A DNA stretch of 64,000 bases from Akkermansia sp. (GTDB lineage: Bacteria; Verrucomicrobiota; Verrucomicrobiia; Verrucomicrobiales; Akkermansiaceae): assembly GCF_020860705.1 (NCBI RefSeq), contig NZ_JAJBTT010000036.1:62001-126000 (forward strand). Direction: 5' to 3'. A program made the position numbers and the translations under genes. Below, in pieces: positions 34,979-43,403 of the stretch. How positions within the stretch are numbered: position 1 is the first letter of the stretch; every line of letters begins with the position of its first letter. Below the pieces are notes generated by a model. That model worked only from the letters and a program-made list of their open reading frames with translations. It ran no database searches and had not been told where the DNA came from.

Positions 34979-36349
34979 TCAATGCTTGATCTGCCCCAGA
35001 CGGCGCAGAAGAATCTGGCTCATGTCGATGCCCTTGGAAAACAGGTCCACCGGGAAATTCTCATTGGGAGAATGGATGCGCGCGTCCGGCAGGCACATGC
35101 CCAGCATCAGGGCGTCCGCCCCCAGCACACGCTTCATTTCCTCAATAATCGGAATGCTGCCGCCTTCCCTCACCAGCACGGGCTTGCGGCCAAAGGCCTC
35201 TTCCAAAGCCTGCTGGGCGGCCTGCCCGAACTCGGAATTGGGATCGCACACGTACGCGTTGCCGCCGTGGCCCCGCTTGAATTCCACCGTGACGCCCCTG
35301 GGAGTATGGCTCTTCACATGTTCTTCCAGCAGGTCTTCAATCTTCTCGGGATGCTGGCCCGGAACCAGGCGGCAGGAAATCTTGGCAAAGGCATGGCTGG
35401 GAATAATCGTCTTGCTCCCCTCCCCCTGGTATCCGCCGCCGATGCCGTTGAGTTCCAGCGTAGGACGGGCGAAAATGCATTCCGCTCCGGTAAATCCGGA
35501 TTCCGTCACCACGGTTTCCACACCCGTCAGCTCCGCCAGTTCCCCATTGCTCATGCCAGGCACAGTGGCCCACATGCTGCGCTCCCAGGTGGCGATGGGT
35601 TCCACTCCGTCGTAAAACCCTCTCACGGCCACGCGGCCGTCCTCGTCATGGAAGGAGGTGATGATTTCCGCAAGGGCCGTAATGGGATTGGCCACCGCAC
35701 CGCCGAACACGCCGGAATGAAGGTCCGCGGAAGGCCCCCTTACAATAATCTCCGCCCCGGCCAGGCCGCGCAGGCCATAGGAAAACGTGGGGGTGTCCGG
35801 AGCAGCCATGCCGGTATCGGAAACGACAATGACGTCGCAGGCCAGCTCCTCCCTGTGGTCCTTGATAAATTGGGAAAGGCTGCCGCTGCCTACTTCCTCC
35901 TCCCCTTCCAGCAGAAAAATCACGTTCACGGGAAGGTGGCCGCCGTTCTGGCGGAGCAATTCCTCCACCCCCAGAATATGGGCGAACAGCTGGCCCTTGT
36001 TGTCCGTGGCGCCGCGGGCGTAAATCTTCCCGTCCCGCACCTCCGGTTCAAACGGGTCTGAGTCCCACAGCTCAATCGGGTCCACGGGCTGCACGTCGTA
36101 ATGGCCGTAAATCAGCACGGTAGGCTTGCCTTCTTCCCGGGGGCTGCGCGCCATCACAATGGGATGCAGGTGCGTCTTGTGCGCCACGGCTTCCAGCCCC
36201 ATGCCGGACAGCTTGTCCACCAGCCAGTCCGCGCAATCGCTTACGTCCTGGGCGTGTTCCTTCTGGGCGGAAATGCTGGGGAATCTTAACAATGTAGCCA
36301 ACTGATCCAGTCTGTTCATGACATCATGAGACCATGCCTGAGCCATCAA
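34979..36349 (-). CDS. M20 family dipeptidase
   Basis: The 456-residue product is an M20 metallopeptidase with a dimerisation insert. HYDVQPVD gives the first metal ligand (His83), ARGATDNKGQ the bridging Asp, EGEEEVGS the catalytic and metal Glu pair, and VSDTGM a further ligand. Substrates are probably dipeptides. The start could be 36349 or Met11 at 36319, where homology begins. It heads a leftward group with the ABC ATPase and cyclo-ligase. Confidence 0.92.
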   Translation of the reverse strand: MMAQAWSHDVMNRLDQLATLLRFPSISAQKEHAQDVSDCADWLVDKLSGMGLEAVAHKTHLHPIVMARSPREEGKPTVLIYGHYDVQPVDPIELWDSDPFEPEVRDGKIYARGATDNKGQLFAHILGVEELLRQNGGHLPVNVIFLLEGEEEVGSGSLSQFIKDHREELACDVIVVSDTGMAAPDTPTFSYGLRGLAGAEIIVRGPSADLHSGVFGGAVANPITALAEIITSFHDEDGRVAVRGFYDGVEPIATWERSMWATVPGMSNGELAELTGVETVVTESGFTGAECIFARPTLELNGIGGGYQGEGSKTIIPSHAFAKISCRLVPGQHPEKIEDLLEEHVKSHTPRGVTVEFKRGHGGNAYVCDPNSEFGQAAQQALEEAFGRKPVLVREGGSIPIIEEMKRVLGADALMLGMCLPDARIHSPNENFPVDLFSKGIDMSQILLRRLGQIKH

Positions 36350-36474
36350 ATCAATCGGTAAAGTGTGGCATTCCGCGCCGGAACGGGCCTTTTTTCAAAA
36401 AAATGGAGCTCCGGCGCGAATTCAGCAACATATTTGATTGCCCTCGCGCGACATTTGTTCCTTTATATAGGATC

Positions 36475-37443
36475 ATGTTCAGCAAATCCAAAGTGAAGAA
36501 AGTGGATTTCGTCACCCTGTCCAAATTTTACGGCAAATACAAGGAAGCCCTCCAACTGGAGCTCATCAACAGCCCGGCCGGCCTCAGCCGCCACATTTGC
36601 GAACCCGCCCTGAACCGCCCCGGACTGGCGATCGCCGGCTTTTACTCCTACTTTGCCAACAAGCGCATCCAGGTCTTCGGCTCCGCGGAACTGGCCTATC
36701 TTCAAAAACTGCCGGAGGGCATGCGCAAATCACGCATTCAGCGCATGTTCCGGTGCGAGGTGCCGGGCATCGTCTTCTCCCGTGACCAGGATCCGCCCCG
36801 GGAAATCGTGGAACTGGCGGACGAGGCCGGCGTCTGCGTCTTCCGCACCAGTCTGGTCACCATGAAATTCGTCAACTCCGCCACCATCATTCTGGAAAAC
36901 GAATTCGCGGAAAGCCTCACCCTGCACGGCTGCATGGTGGACGTGCGCGGCGTGGGCGTCCTCATCCGCGGCAAAAGCGGCGTGGGTAAAAGTGAAACCG
37001 CCCTGGGCCTGATTGAACGCGGCGCGGCCCTGGTGGCGGACGACATGGTGTACGTGCGCAACGTGGGCGGCGAACTGGTGGCCAGCGCGCCGGAGATGAG
37101 CCGCGGCTTCATGGAGGTGCGCGGCCTGGGCATCGTCAACATCACCACCCTCTTCGGTCTCAAATCCATCCGCCACAACAAGCGGCTGGACCTCATCGTC
37201 ACGCTCATTCCCGCCAAGGACCAGGAAGCACTGGACAGGCTGGGGCTGGAACGGGAAGGCCTGGACGTTCTTGGCGAAAAAGTGCTCCACGTGCAGCTCT
37301 CCGTAGCCCCCGGCAGGGACATTGCCCGCCTGGTGGAAGTGGCCGCCATGGACTACCATCTCAAGGACATGGGCATTGACATGGCCGGGGAGTTCAACCG
37401 CCGCCTCATGTCAAACTTCCAGACCTCCGAAAACCAGGACTGA
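36475..37443 (+). CDS. hprK: HPr kinase/phosphorylase
   Basis: The 322-residue product is HprK. It has an N-terminal receiver-like domain, then the LHG...DVRGVGVLI segment with His151, P-loop GKSGVGKS (166-173), VADD, and the C-terminal signature EVRGLGIVNI. It phosphorylates and dephosphorylates HPr at Ser46 in response to metabolic state. The ATG at 36475 follows a near-consensus TATATAGGA stretch, and the upstream extension has no resemblance. The gene for HPr follows 78 bases later. Confidence 0.95.
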   Translation: MFSKSKVKKVDFVTLSKFYGKYKEALQLELINSPAGLSRHICEPALNRPGLAIAGFYSYFANKRIQVFGSAELAYLQKLPEGMRKSRIQRMFRCEVPGIVFSRDQDPPREIVELADEAGVCVFRTSLVTMKFVNSATIILENEFAESLTLHGCMVDVRGVGVLIRGKSGVGKSETALGLIERGAALVADDMVYVRNVGGELVASAPEMSRGFMEVRGLGIVNITTLFGLKSIRHNKRLDLIVTLIPAKDQEALDRLGLEREGLDVLGEKVLHVQLSVAPGRDIARLVEVAAMDYHLKDMGIDMAGEFNRRLMSNFQTSENQD

Positions 37444-37521
37444 CAAAAAACTCTTGGAAAAAAACTTCAATTAGTGTACTTACCGTTCTAGCAACCGTTA
37501 TCACCCCTTACTTCAAATTCC

Positions 37522-37788
37522 ATGGTCACCAAGGAACTCACCATCATTAACAAACTCGGCATTCACGCGCGTCCGGCTGCTCAATTCGTCAAACTGGCCA
37601 GTAAATTTGATGCAGACATTGTCGTGGAGAAGGATGGCGAAGAAGTTGATGGAAAGAGTATTCTGGGCCTGATGATGCTGGCGGTAGGCCACGGCTCCAA
37701 AATTACCGTCACGGCGGAAGGGAAAGATGAACAGGAAGCGTTGAACGCGCTGGAAGACCTGATTTCCCGCAAGTTTGAAGAAGATTGA
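37522..37788 (+). CDS. ptsH: Phosphocarrier protein HPr
   Basis: The 88-residue product is HPr, with His15 in KLGIHARPAA for phosphorylation by enzyme I and Ser46 in VDGKSILGL for HprK. Both regulated residues are intact. It lies between hprK and the enzyme I gene. Confidence 0.96.
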   Translation: MVTKELTIINKLGIHARPAAQFVKLASKFDADIVVEKDGEEVDGKSILGLMMLAVGHGSKITVTAEGKDEQEALNALEDLISRKFEED

Positions 37789-37834
37789 ACACTCCGGCTC
37801 ACGGCCATATGAGACCGGGCCATCAAGCCCGCAG

Positions 37835-39613
37835 ATGATTCAGGACCCTATTTCCACGGAAGAAACCTGGCTTCAGGGCATTCCCGTTTCCCCCGGCATT
37901 GCCCTGGGCAAGATCAAAATTCAGATCAGCGGTTCCAAGGAGCCCGTGGCGTACGAAATTTCCCCGGAGGAGATAGACGCCGAGCTTGTGCGCTTCCACC
38001 AGGCGCTGCAAACCACCGCAGACCAGATCAGGGCCTTGCGGGAGCGCATGATCCAGATATCCGGGGAAAAGGACGCCTCCATCTTTGACGCCCACATCCT
38101 TCTCCTTCAGGACAAGGTCGTCCTCCAACAGGTTCAGAAGGAACTGACCAAGCGCCTCCAGAACGTGGAGCACATCTTTTATGTAGTCATGCAGAACTAC
38201 ATGGAAGTCCTGCGCCGTGTGGATGATGCCTACCTGCGGGCCAAAACCGCGGACATGGAGGACGTCATGCAGCGCGTCATCAACAACCTCCGCAGCACGG
38301 AACCCCTGGAAGAAGAGGAAGACGCGGAAGAAGCCCAGGTGCTGGTGGCCTACGACCTGACCCCTTCCGATACGGCGGCGATGGATGCTAACCTGATTCA
38401 TGGGTTTGCCACGGAAATAGGCTCCTCCGTCTCCCATACCGCCATTCTTGCGCGCTCCATGGGCATTCCCGCCGTCGTGGGGCTGGACCAGGCCCTCCTG
38501 AAGGTGGAAAGCCATGCCCCCGCCATCCTGGACGGCTACAAGGGCGTGCTCATCCTGAAGCCCACGCAGGAGACGATAGAATACTACAACCGCCTCCAGG
38601 TGGAAAAGGCAAAGACCTACAAGGCGCTGGAAGCCCTGCGGGACCTCCCCACCATCACCAGGGACGGCCGTAAAATCCGACTTTCCGTCAACGTGGAATT
38701 CCCCCATGAATACTCCGGCATCAAGGAGGTGGGAGCGGAAGGCGTGGGGCTGTTCCGAACGGAGTTCTTCCTGCTGGGAAACCCCGCCGGCATGCCGGAC
38801 GAGGAGGAACAGACGCGCTACTACAAAAAACTGGCGCAAGGCTGCGCGCCCCATGGCGTCATCTTCCGCACGCTGGACTCCGGAGGGGACAAACTGCCGT
38901 GCGAACGGCTCTGCACGCCGGAACCGAATCCTTTCCTGGGCTGGCGCGGCATCCGCGTCTCTCTCAGCCGTCCGGAACTCTTCAAGCAGCAGCTCCGCGC
39001 CATCCTCCGCGCCTGTGCGGACACGCCCGGCTGCGGCATCATGTTCCCGATGATTTCCGGCTATACGGAAGTAATCACGGCCAAGCACATCCTTCAGGAA
39101 TGCCGGGAAGAACTGGAAAAGAAAAATATTCCGTACGCGCGGGACCTGAAAGTGGGCATCATGATTGAAGTGCCCAGCGCCGCCATCATGACGGACGTGC
39201 TTGCCAGGGAAGTGGATTTCTTCTCCATAGGCACGAATGACCTCACGCAGTACACGATTGCCGTGGACAGGATCAATAACCGCGTGGCCAACATGTTCCG
39301 CCCCACGCATCCCGCCGTGGTGCGCATCATCGGCATGACGATCACCGCTGGTGAGCGGGAAGGCGTTCCTACGGCCATCTGCGGAGAAATGGCGGGAGAC
39401 ATCACCCTGCTTCCCCTGCTGGTAGGGCTGGGAGCCACTTCCCTGTCCGTAGGCGTCCACCTGGTCCCCATCATCCGTTATGCCATCCGCAACCTGGATT
39501 ACGGGAAATGCCGGGACATGGCGCAACAGGCGCTTCGCGCGCCCAACAGCAGGACCATCGTTGACCAGAGCATGGCCCTGGCCAGGGAATCCTACCCAGC
39601 CCTGTTTGAATAA
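37835..39613 (+). CDS. ptsI: Phosphoenolpyruvate-protein phosphotransferase (enzyme I)
   Basis: The 592-residue product is enzyme I. The N-terminal HPr-binding and phospho-His domain has IGSSVSHTAILARS (His201), and the PEP-binding barrel contains GVGLFRTEF, TLDSGGDKL, IGTNDLTQYT and GEMAGD. It passes phosphate from PEP to HPr. The ATG at 37835 is used; a TTG at 37775 overlapping ptsH would add 20 residues. No EIIA, EIIB or EIIC gene is nearby. Confidence 0.94.
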   Translation: MIQDPISTEETWLQGIPVSPGIALGKIKIQISGSKEPVAYEISPEEIDAELVRFHQALQTTADQIRALRERMIQISGEKDASIFDAHILLLQDKVVLQQVQKELTKRLQNVEHIFYVVMQNYMEVLRRVDDAYLRAKTADMEDVMQRVINNLRSTEPLEEEEDAEEAQVLVAYDLTPSDTAAMDANLIHGFATEIGSSVSHTAILARSMGIPAVVGLDQALLKVESHAPAILDGYKGVLILKPTQETIEYYNRLQVEKAKTYKALEALRDLPTITRDGRKIRLSVNVEFPHEYSGIKEVGAEGVGLFRTEFFLLGNPAGMPDEEEQTRYYKKLAQGCAPHGVIFRTLDSGGDKLPCERLCTPEPNPFLGWRGIRVSLSRPELFKQQLRAILRACADTPGCGIMFPMISGYTEVITAKHILQECREELEKKNIPYARDLKVGIMIEVPSAAIMTDVLAREVDFFSIGTNDLTQYTIAVDRINNRVANMFRPTHPAVVRIIGMTITAGEREGVPTAICGEMAGDITLLPLLVGLGATSLSVGVHLVPIIRYAIRNLDYGKCRDMAQQALRAPNSRTIVDQSMALARESYPALFE

Positions 39614-39737
39614 GGCTTTCCTTCCGGCGAACTCTGGAACACCGGAGAAAGGCCATTCCACAAAAAATGCCGCGGGAACACGAATCCTTGACAGGATTCC
39701 ATCTTTAGTGCGTTATACTAACGTTGACTTTTCCGTT

Positions 39738-41426
39738 ATGAAGACTCCCTGCATAGCTTTTTCTCTCGCCCTGTTTCTCTCGGGAAGCGCCTTGTTCTCT
39801 TCCGCAGCCCCTGCAAACACGCCTCACACGGCGGTTCAGAAGCGTCCCAACATCATCCTCTTCCTGGTGGACGACATGGGATGGCAGGATACCTCCCTGC
39901 CGTTCTGGAGGGAAGCGGACGGCACCCCCAAGCCCACCTTCCTTAACAAGCGCTACCGCACGCCCAACATGGAAGCCCTGGGCAAGCAGGGAATGGTGTT
40001 CACGAACGCCTATGCACAGCCCATCTGCTCCCCCACGCGGTGCAGCCTTATCTCCGGCATGAACTCGGCGCGTCACCGCGTCACCAACTGGACGCTCCTT
40101 CGGGACCAATCCACGGACGCCGCCCACAAGGCCATCAAGGCCCCGGCGGACTGGAGCATCAACGGCGTGCAGCCGGCGGGCACCAAGGCGTCCGGCACCA
40201 CCCGGCTTCCCCTGACGGAAGAGAAAATCCAGTACAAGATGGAGAAACCCTTCACCCCGGTTCTGGGACTGCCCGCCCTGCTCAAAAAACAGGGCTATAC
40301 CACCATCCACTGCGGAAAGGCCCACTTCGGCACCAAAAACACTCCGGGAGCCAACCCCAGACTCTTCGGCTTTGACTACAACATTGCCGGTACGGAAATC
40401 GGCGGCCCGGCGGACTACCGGGGCTCCCAGAAATACGGCACGGGGAATTTCCATGTCCGCGGGCTGGACGAAAACAATTACTATGAAAACGACGTGTTCC
40501 TGACGGAGGCTCTGACGCAGGAAGCACTGAAACGCCTGGACGCCATCCGGAAAGACCCCAAGGAGGCGGACAAGCCCTTCTACCTGTACATGGCCCACTA
40601 CGCCATTCATGCCCCCTTTGACATGCGCGGCTATGACAAGCGCTTTGCGGAAGACTACTCCAACCCCAACGACGGCCACAAATGGTCTGATAACGAAAAA
40701 AGGTACTCCGCCCTGATCCAGGGGATGGACAAGAGTCTGGGCGACATCCGGGAATACCTGAAAAAGAACAACCTGGACAAAAACACTATCATCATCTTCA
40801 TGGCGGACAACGGCGGCCTGGCTATCAGCGGACGCATGGGCAACAAGGAATCCAACTACCCGCTTGGCTTCGGCAAGGGCTCCAACCGGGAAGGAGGCAT
40901 CCGGGAGCCGATGATCGTTTACTGGCCCGGAGTCACCAAGCCGGAAACCGTCTGCACGACCCCCGTCATTATTGAAGACTTTTTCCCGACCATCCTGGAA
41001 ATAGCGGGCGCAAAAAAAATCCAGGCTCCCCAGGTCATTGACGGAAAAAGCTTCGTTACCCTGCTGAAGGGCGGCAAAATGAACCCCAACCGCCCCCTGC
41101 TCTTCCATACGCCCAACATCTGGGGGGAAGGAAGCGGCAATAGTCCCTGCTACGCCCCCAGCACGGCCATGCGCCAGGGGGACTGGAAGCTTATCTACTG
41201 GCATGCCGACCAGAAATTCGAGCTCTTCAACCTCAAGGAAGACATCAGTGAAGAGCACAACCTGGCGGGACAGCACCCGGAACGCGTGAAAGCCATGGCA
41301 AAAACCATGACCGCCCTGCTCAAGGACCGCAAGGCCCAGATGCCCACGTACAAGAAAGACAACCCTGCCGGAGCCCGGGAAGGCTCCCCCGTGCCGTGGC
41401 CGGACCAGGCGGCGGCCAGGCTGTAA
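39738..41426 (+). CDS. Secreted type I sulfatase
   Basis: The 562-residue product has a signal peptide (cleavage near residue 24), the metal site LVDDMGWQD (Asp45-Asp46) and the CSPTR motif with Cys97, which an anaerobic sulfatase-maturating enzyme would turn into formylglycine. Further active-site parts are YTTIHCGKAHFG and FMADNGG. It likely removes sulfate esters from host glycans such as mucin, in the periplasm or outside. It is monocistronic, with TTGACA at 39688 as an imperfect promoter candidate (the downstream TATACT is 20 bases away). Confidence 0.93.
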   Translation: MKTPCIAFSLALFLSGSALFSSAAPANTPHTAVQKRPNIILFLVDDMGWQDTSLPFWREADGTPKPTFLNKRYRTPNMEALGKQGMVFTNAYAQPICSPTRCSLISGMNSARHRVTNWTLLRDQSTDAAHKAIKAPADWSINGVQPAGTKASGTTRLPLTEEKIQYKMEKPFTPVLGLPALLKKQGYTTIHCGKAHFGTKNTPGANPRLFGFDYNIAGTEIGGPADYRGSQKYGTGNFHVRGLDENNYYENDVFLTEALTQEALKRLDAIRKDPKEADKPFYLYMAHYAIHAPFDMRGYDKRFAEDYSNPNDGHKWSDNEKRYSALIQGMDKSLGDIREYLKKNNLDKNTIIIFMADNGGLAISGRMGNKESNYPLGFGKGSNREGGIREPMIVYWPGVTKPETVCTTPVIIEDFFPTILEIAGAKKIQAPQVIDGKSFVTLLKGGKMNPNRPLLFHTPNIWGEGSGNSPCYAPSTAMRQGDWKLIYWHADQKFELFNLKEDISEEHNLAGQHPERVKAMAKTMTALLKDRKAQMPTYKKDNPAGAREGSPVPWPDQAAARL

Positions 41427-41446
41427 AGGCACCTCCATCCCTCCGG

Positions 41447-41511
41447 GGAAAGCCGCATTATTCCCTTTTCTTTTAAGAAAACCGGGAGTATGGTGCGGCT
41501 TTCCTGTTTTT
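41447..41511 (+). terminator. Nested hairpin terminator between sulfatase and argF
   Basis: An 11-bp outer stem (ggaaagccgca at 41447-41457 with tgcggctttcc at 41494-41504) encloses a second hairpin (ttttctt/aagaaaa). The sequence continues with TGTTTTTATT. It ends 18 bases before the argF start, so argF may have its promoter inside or may be governed by attenuation. Confidence 0.65.
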
Positions 41512-41528
41512 ATTCCCTTTCCAACACA

Positions 41529-42446
41529 ATGAAAAACCTTCTTTCCATAGAACAGCTTACCGGAGACGAAATCAGGGACTTGCTCGCCCTGGGCCACAAG
41601 CTCAAGGCGGAACGCGGCCACCATGAACACCTTCCCCTGAAAGGCCAGACCTGGGCGCTCATCTTCTCCAAATCCTCCACCCGCACCCGCGTTTCCTTTG
41701 AAGTGGGCATCAGCGAACTGGGAGGCCGCCCCATGTTCCTTTCCGTCCATGACATCCAGCTGGGACGCGGAGAACCCATCAAGGATACGGCCCGCGTGCT
41801 GGGACGCATGATCCACGGCGCCGCCATCCGGACGTACGGCCAGCAGGAAGTGGAGGAATTCGCCAGCTTTTCCGGCATTCCCACCATCAACGCCCTGACG
41901 GATGAGGAGCACCCCTGCCAGATTCTGGCGGATCTGCTCACCATTGAGGAAATCTACGGCCCCGGCTCCTGGAAGGATATGAAGATAGCCTTCGTGGGGG
42001 ACGGGGACAACAACATGTCCCGCTCCTGGATGTGGGCGGCCAAGAGGCTGGGCTTCACGCTCGCCATCGGCGCACCGACCAACTACCTGCCGCTGGAAGA
42101 CTTCCGCAGGCACCTGGACTGCGACAACGTCATCTTTACCACGGACCCCGTAGAAGCCGTCAGGGGAGCCTCCGTCATCAACACGGACGTGTGGCTCTCC
42201 ATGGGCCAGGAAGCGGAAGGCCAGTCCAAGGAAAAACACTTCTATCCCTACCAGGTGAACAGGGAACTTCTGGAACATGCCGCGCCCAACCACTCCGTCT
42301 TCCACTGCCTGCCGGCCTACCGTGGCAAGGAAATCACGGAAGACGTGCTGGAACACTTCGCTCCCGTCATCTTCCGCGAGGCGGAAAACAGAGTGCACGC
42401 CCAGAAAGCCGTTCTGGCTACGCTGGCGGCCGGCCACCAGGCATAA
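41529..42446 (+). CDS. argF: Ornithine carbamoyltransferase
   Basis: The 305-residue product has the carbamoyl-phosphate motif SKSSTRTR (47-54), DEEHPCQILADLLTI, and HCLPAYRGKEI for ornithine binding. It makes citrulline from ornithine and carbamoyl phosphate in arginine synthesis. The ATG at 41529 matches family length; the longer frame adds 13 unrelated residues. sufE follows 21 bases later. Confidence 0.95.
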   Translation: MKNLLSIEQLTGDEIRDLLALGHKLKAERGHHEHLPLKGQTWALIFSKSSTRTRVSFEVGISELGGRPMFLSVHDIQLGRGEPIKDTARVLGRMIHGAAIRTYGQQEVEEFASFSGIPTINALTDEEHPCQILADLLTIEEIYGPGSWKDMKIAFVGDGDNNMSRSWMWAAKRLGFTLAIGAPTNYLPLEDFRRHLDCDNVIFTTDPVEAVRGASVINTDVWLSMGQEAEGQSKEKHFYPYQVNRELLEHAAPNHSVFHCLPAYRGKEITEDVLEHFAPVIFREAENRVHAQKAVLATLAAGHQA

Positions 42447-42467
42447 CTCCTCCCTCTCCTCCTCGCC

Positions 42468-42887
42468 ATGAACTACGAAGAACGCCTGCAAGACCTGCTG
42501 GATGAACTTGATCTGTTCCAGGACTGGACGGAACGTTACGAATACATCATCAGCCTGGGCAAGAAGCTCCCCAAACTGGACGATTCCCGGAAGACGGACG
42601 ATTCCCTCATCAAAGGCTGCCAGTCACGCGTGTGGCTGCACACGGAACCGGACAAAGGGGTGCTGAAGCTCTCCGCCGACAGTGACTCCCTCATCACCAA
42701 GGGCCTCATCGCCGTATTCATCCGGCTGCTCTCCGGCCTGCCGCCGGAGGAAATCCTGAAAGCGGACATGTCCAAGCTGGACAAGACAGGCCTGAAGGAT
42801 CATCTGGCCCCCACGAGGGCGAATGCCCTTAATTCCATGGCCTCCCAGATCAAGCAAGCCGCTATGAACATGGTGGAAAATCACTGA
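42468..42887 (+). CDS. sufE: SufE family sulfur acceptor
   Basis: The 139-residue product has the SufE layout with the acceptor cysteine in IKGCQSRVWL (Cys51) and GLIAVFIRLLSGLPPEEIL. It takes persulfide from a cysteine desulfurase and activates Fe-S assembly. Here it sits with argF and not with a suf operon. Confidence 0.93.
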   Translation: MNYEERLQDLLDELDLFQDWTERYEYIISLGKKLPKLDDSRKTDDSLIKGCQSRVWLHTEPDKGVLKLSADSDSLITKGLIAVFIRLLSGLPPEEILKADMSKLDKTGLKDHLAPTRANALNSMASQIKQAAMNMVENH

Positions 42888-42899
42888 TTCCCTCGCACA

Positions 42900-43280
42900 A
42901 TGACCCACGGCCTTTTCCAAAACCTCTTCCTCCTGTCCACGGCCTGCTGCGCATGCATTTCATGCAGCAGCTCTTCCAGGGACATGACCATCCGCAGCAT
43001 CCCTTCCGGAGCCAGCCTGCGCGTCAATGGGGATTACGTGGGGCAGGCTCCCGTTTCCGTCTCCGTCAACAGGCACAAGCCCGTGCATGTGGCGGCGGAC
43101 AAACCCGGCTACTTTTCCGCGGAAAAAACGTTCTATCCGGAAATGACTACGGAAGGGGCCATCCTGTGGGGGCTCAACAACGAGAAGTCAAAAAACTTCA
43201 AGACGGACACGCTGACCATCCGCCTGAAAAAAGCGGGCTCCGGAGCTCCGCCCCTGCCGAAACTGCCCGCACAGTGGTAA
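42900..43280 (+). CDS. Small PEGA-domain lipoprotein
   Basis: The 126-residue product has a hydrophobic N-terminus with several Cys and a lipobox-like CISCSS. A PEGA-type module follows (IRSIPSGASLRVNGDYVGQAPVSVSVNRHKPVHVAADKPGY). PEGA domains are surface beta modules, probably binding envelope structures. It follows sufE by 12 bases. Confidence 0.8.
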   Translation: MTHGLFQNLFLLSTACCACISCSSSSRDMTIRSIPSGASLRVNGDYVGQAPVSVSVNRHKPVHVAADKPGYFSAEKTFYPEMTTEGAILWGLNNEKSKNFKTDTLTIRLKKAGSGAPPLPKLPAQW

Positions 43281-43330
43281 CTCCGGGATCAGAGCTTCGC
43301 GCAAAACGCGGTTCCGCACCCTCCCCTGAT

Positions 43331-43353
43331 GCATCCGGACCTGCGCCGGATGC
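43331..43353. terminator. Hairpin between convergent genes
   Basis: Arms gcatccgg and ccggatgc with a 7-base loop lie between the PEGA gene and the converging glgB gene. No strong U-run is seen. Confidence 0.4.
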
Positions 43354-43403
43354 CTTTCCCAGAGTCCGGCCGCTTTAGGATCAGGCTTGACGCAGAATTT
43401 TTG

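Noticed and set aside
39688-39719. TTGACA and TATACT as a sulfatase promoter
   Set aside because: The spacing of 20 bases is too long for a normal sigma-70 site, so it was not listed as a feature.
39705-42491. A 928-residue minus-strand frame across sulfatase and argF
   Set aside because: It is antisense to two clearly identified genes and has no family resemblance.
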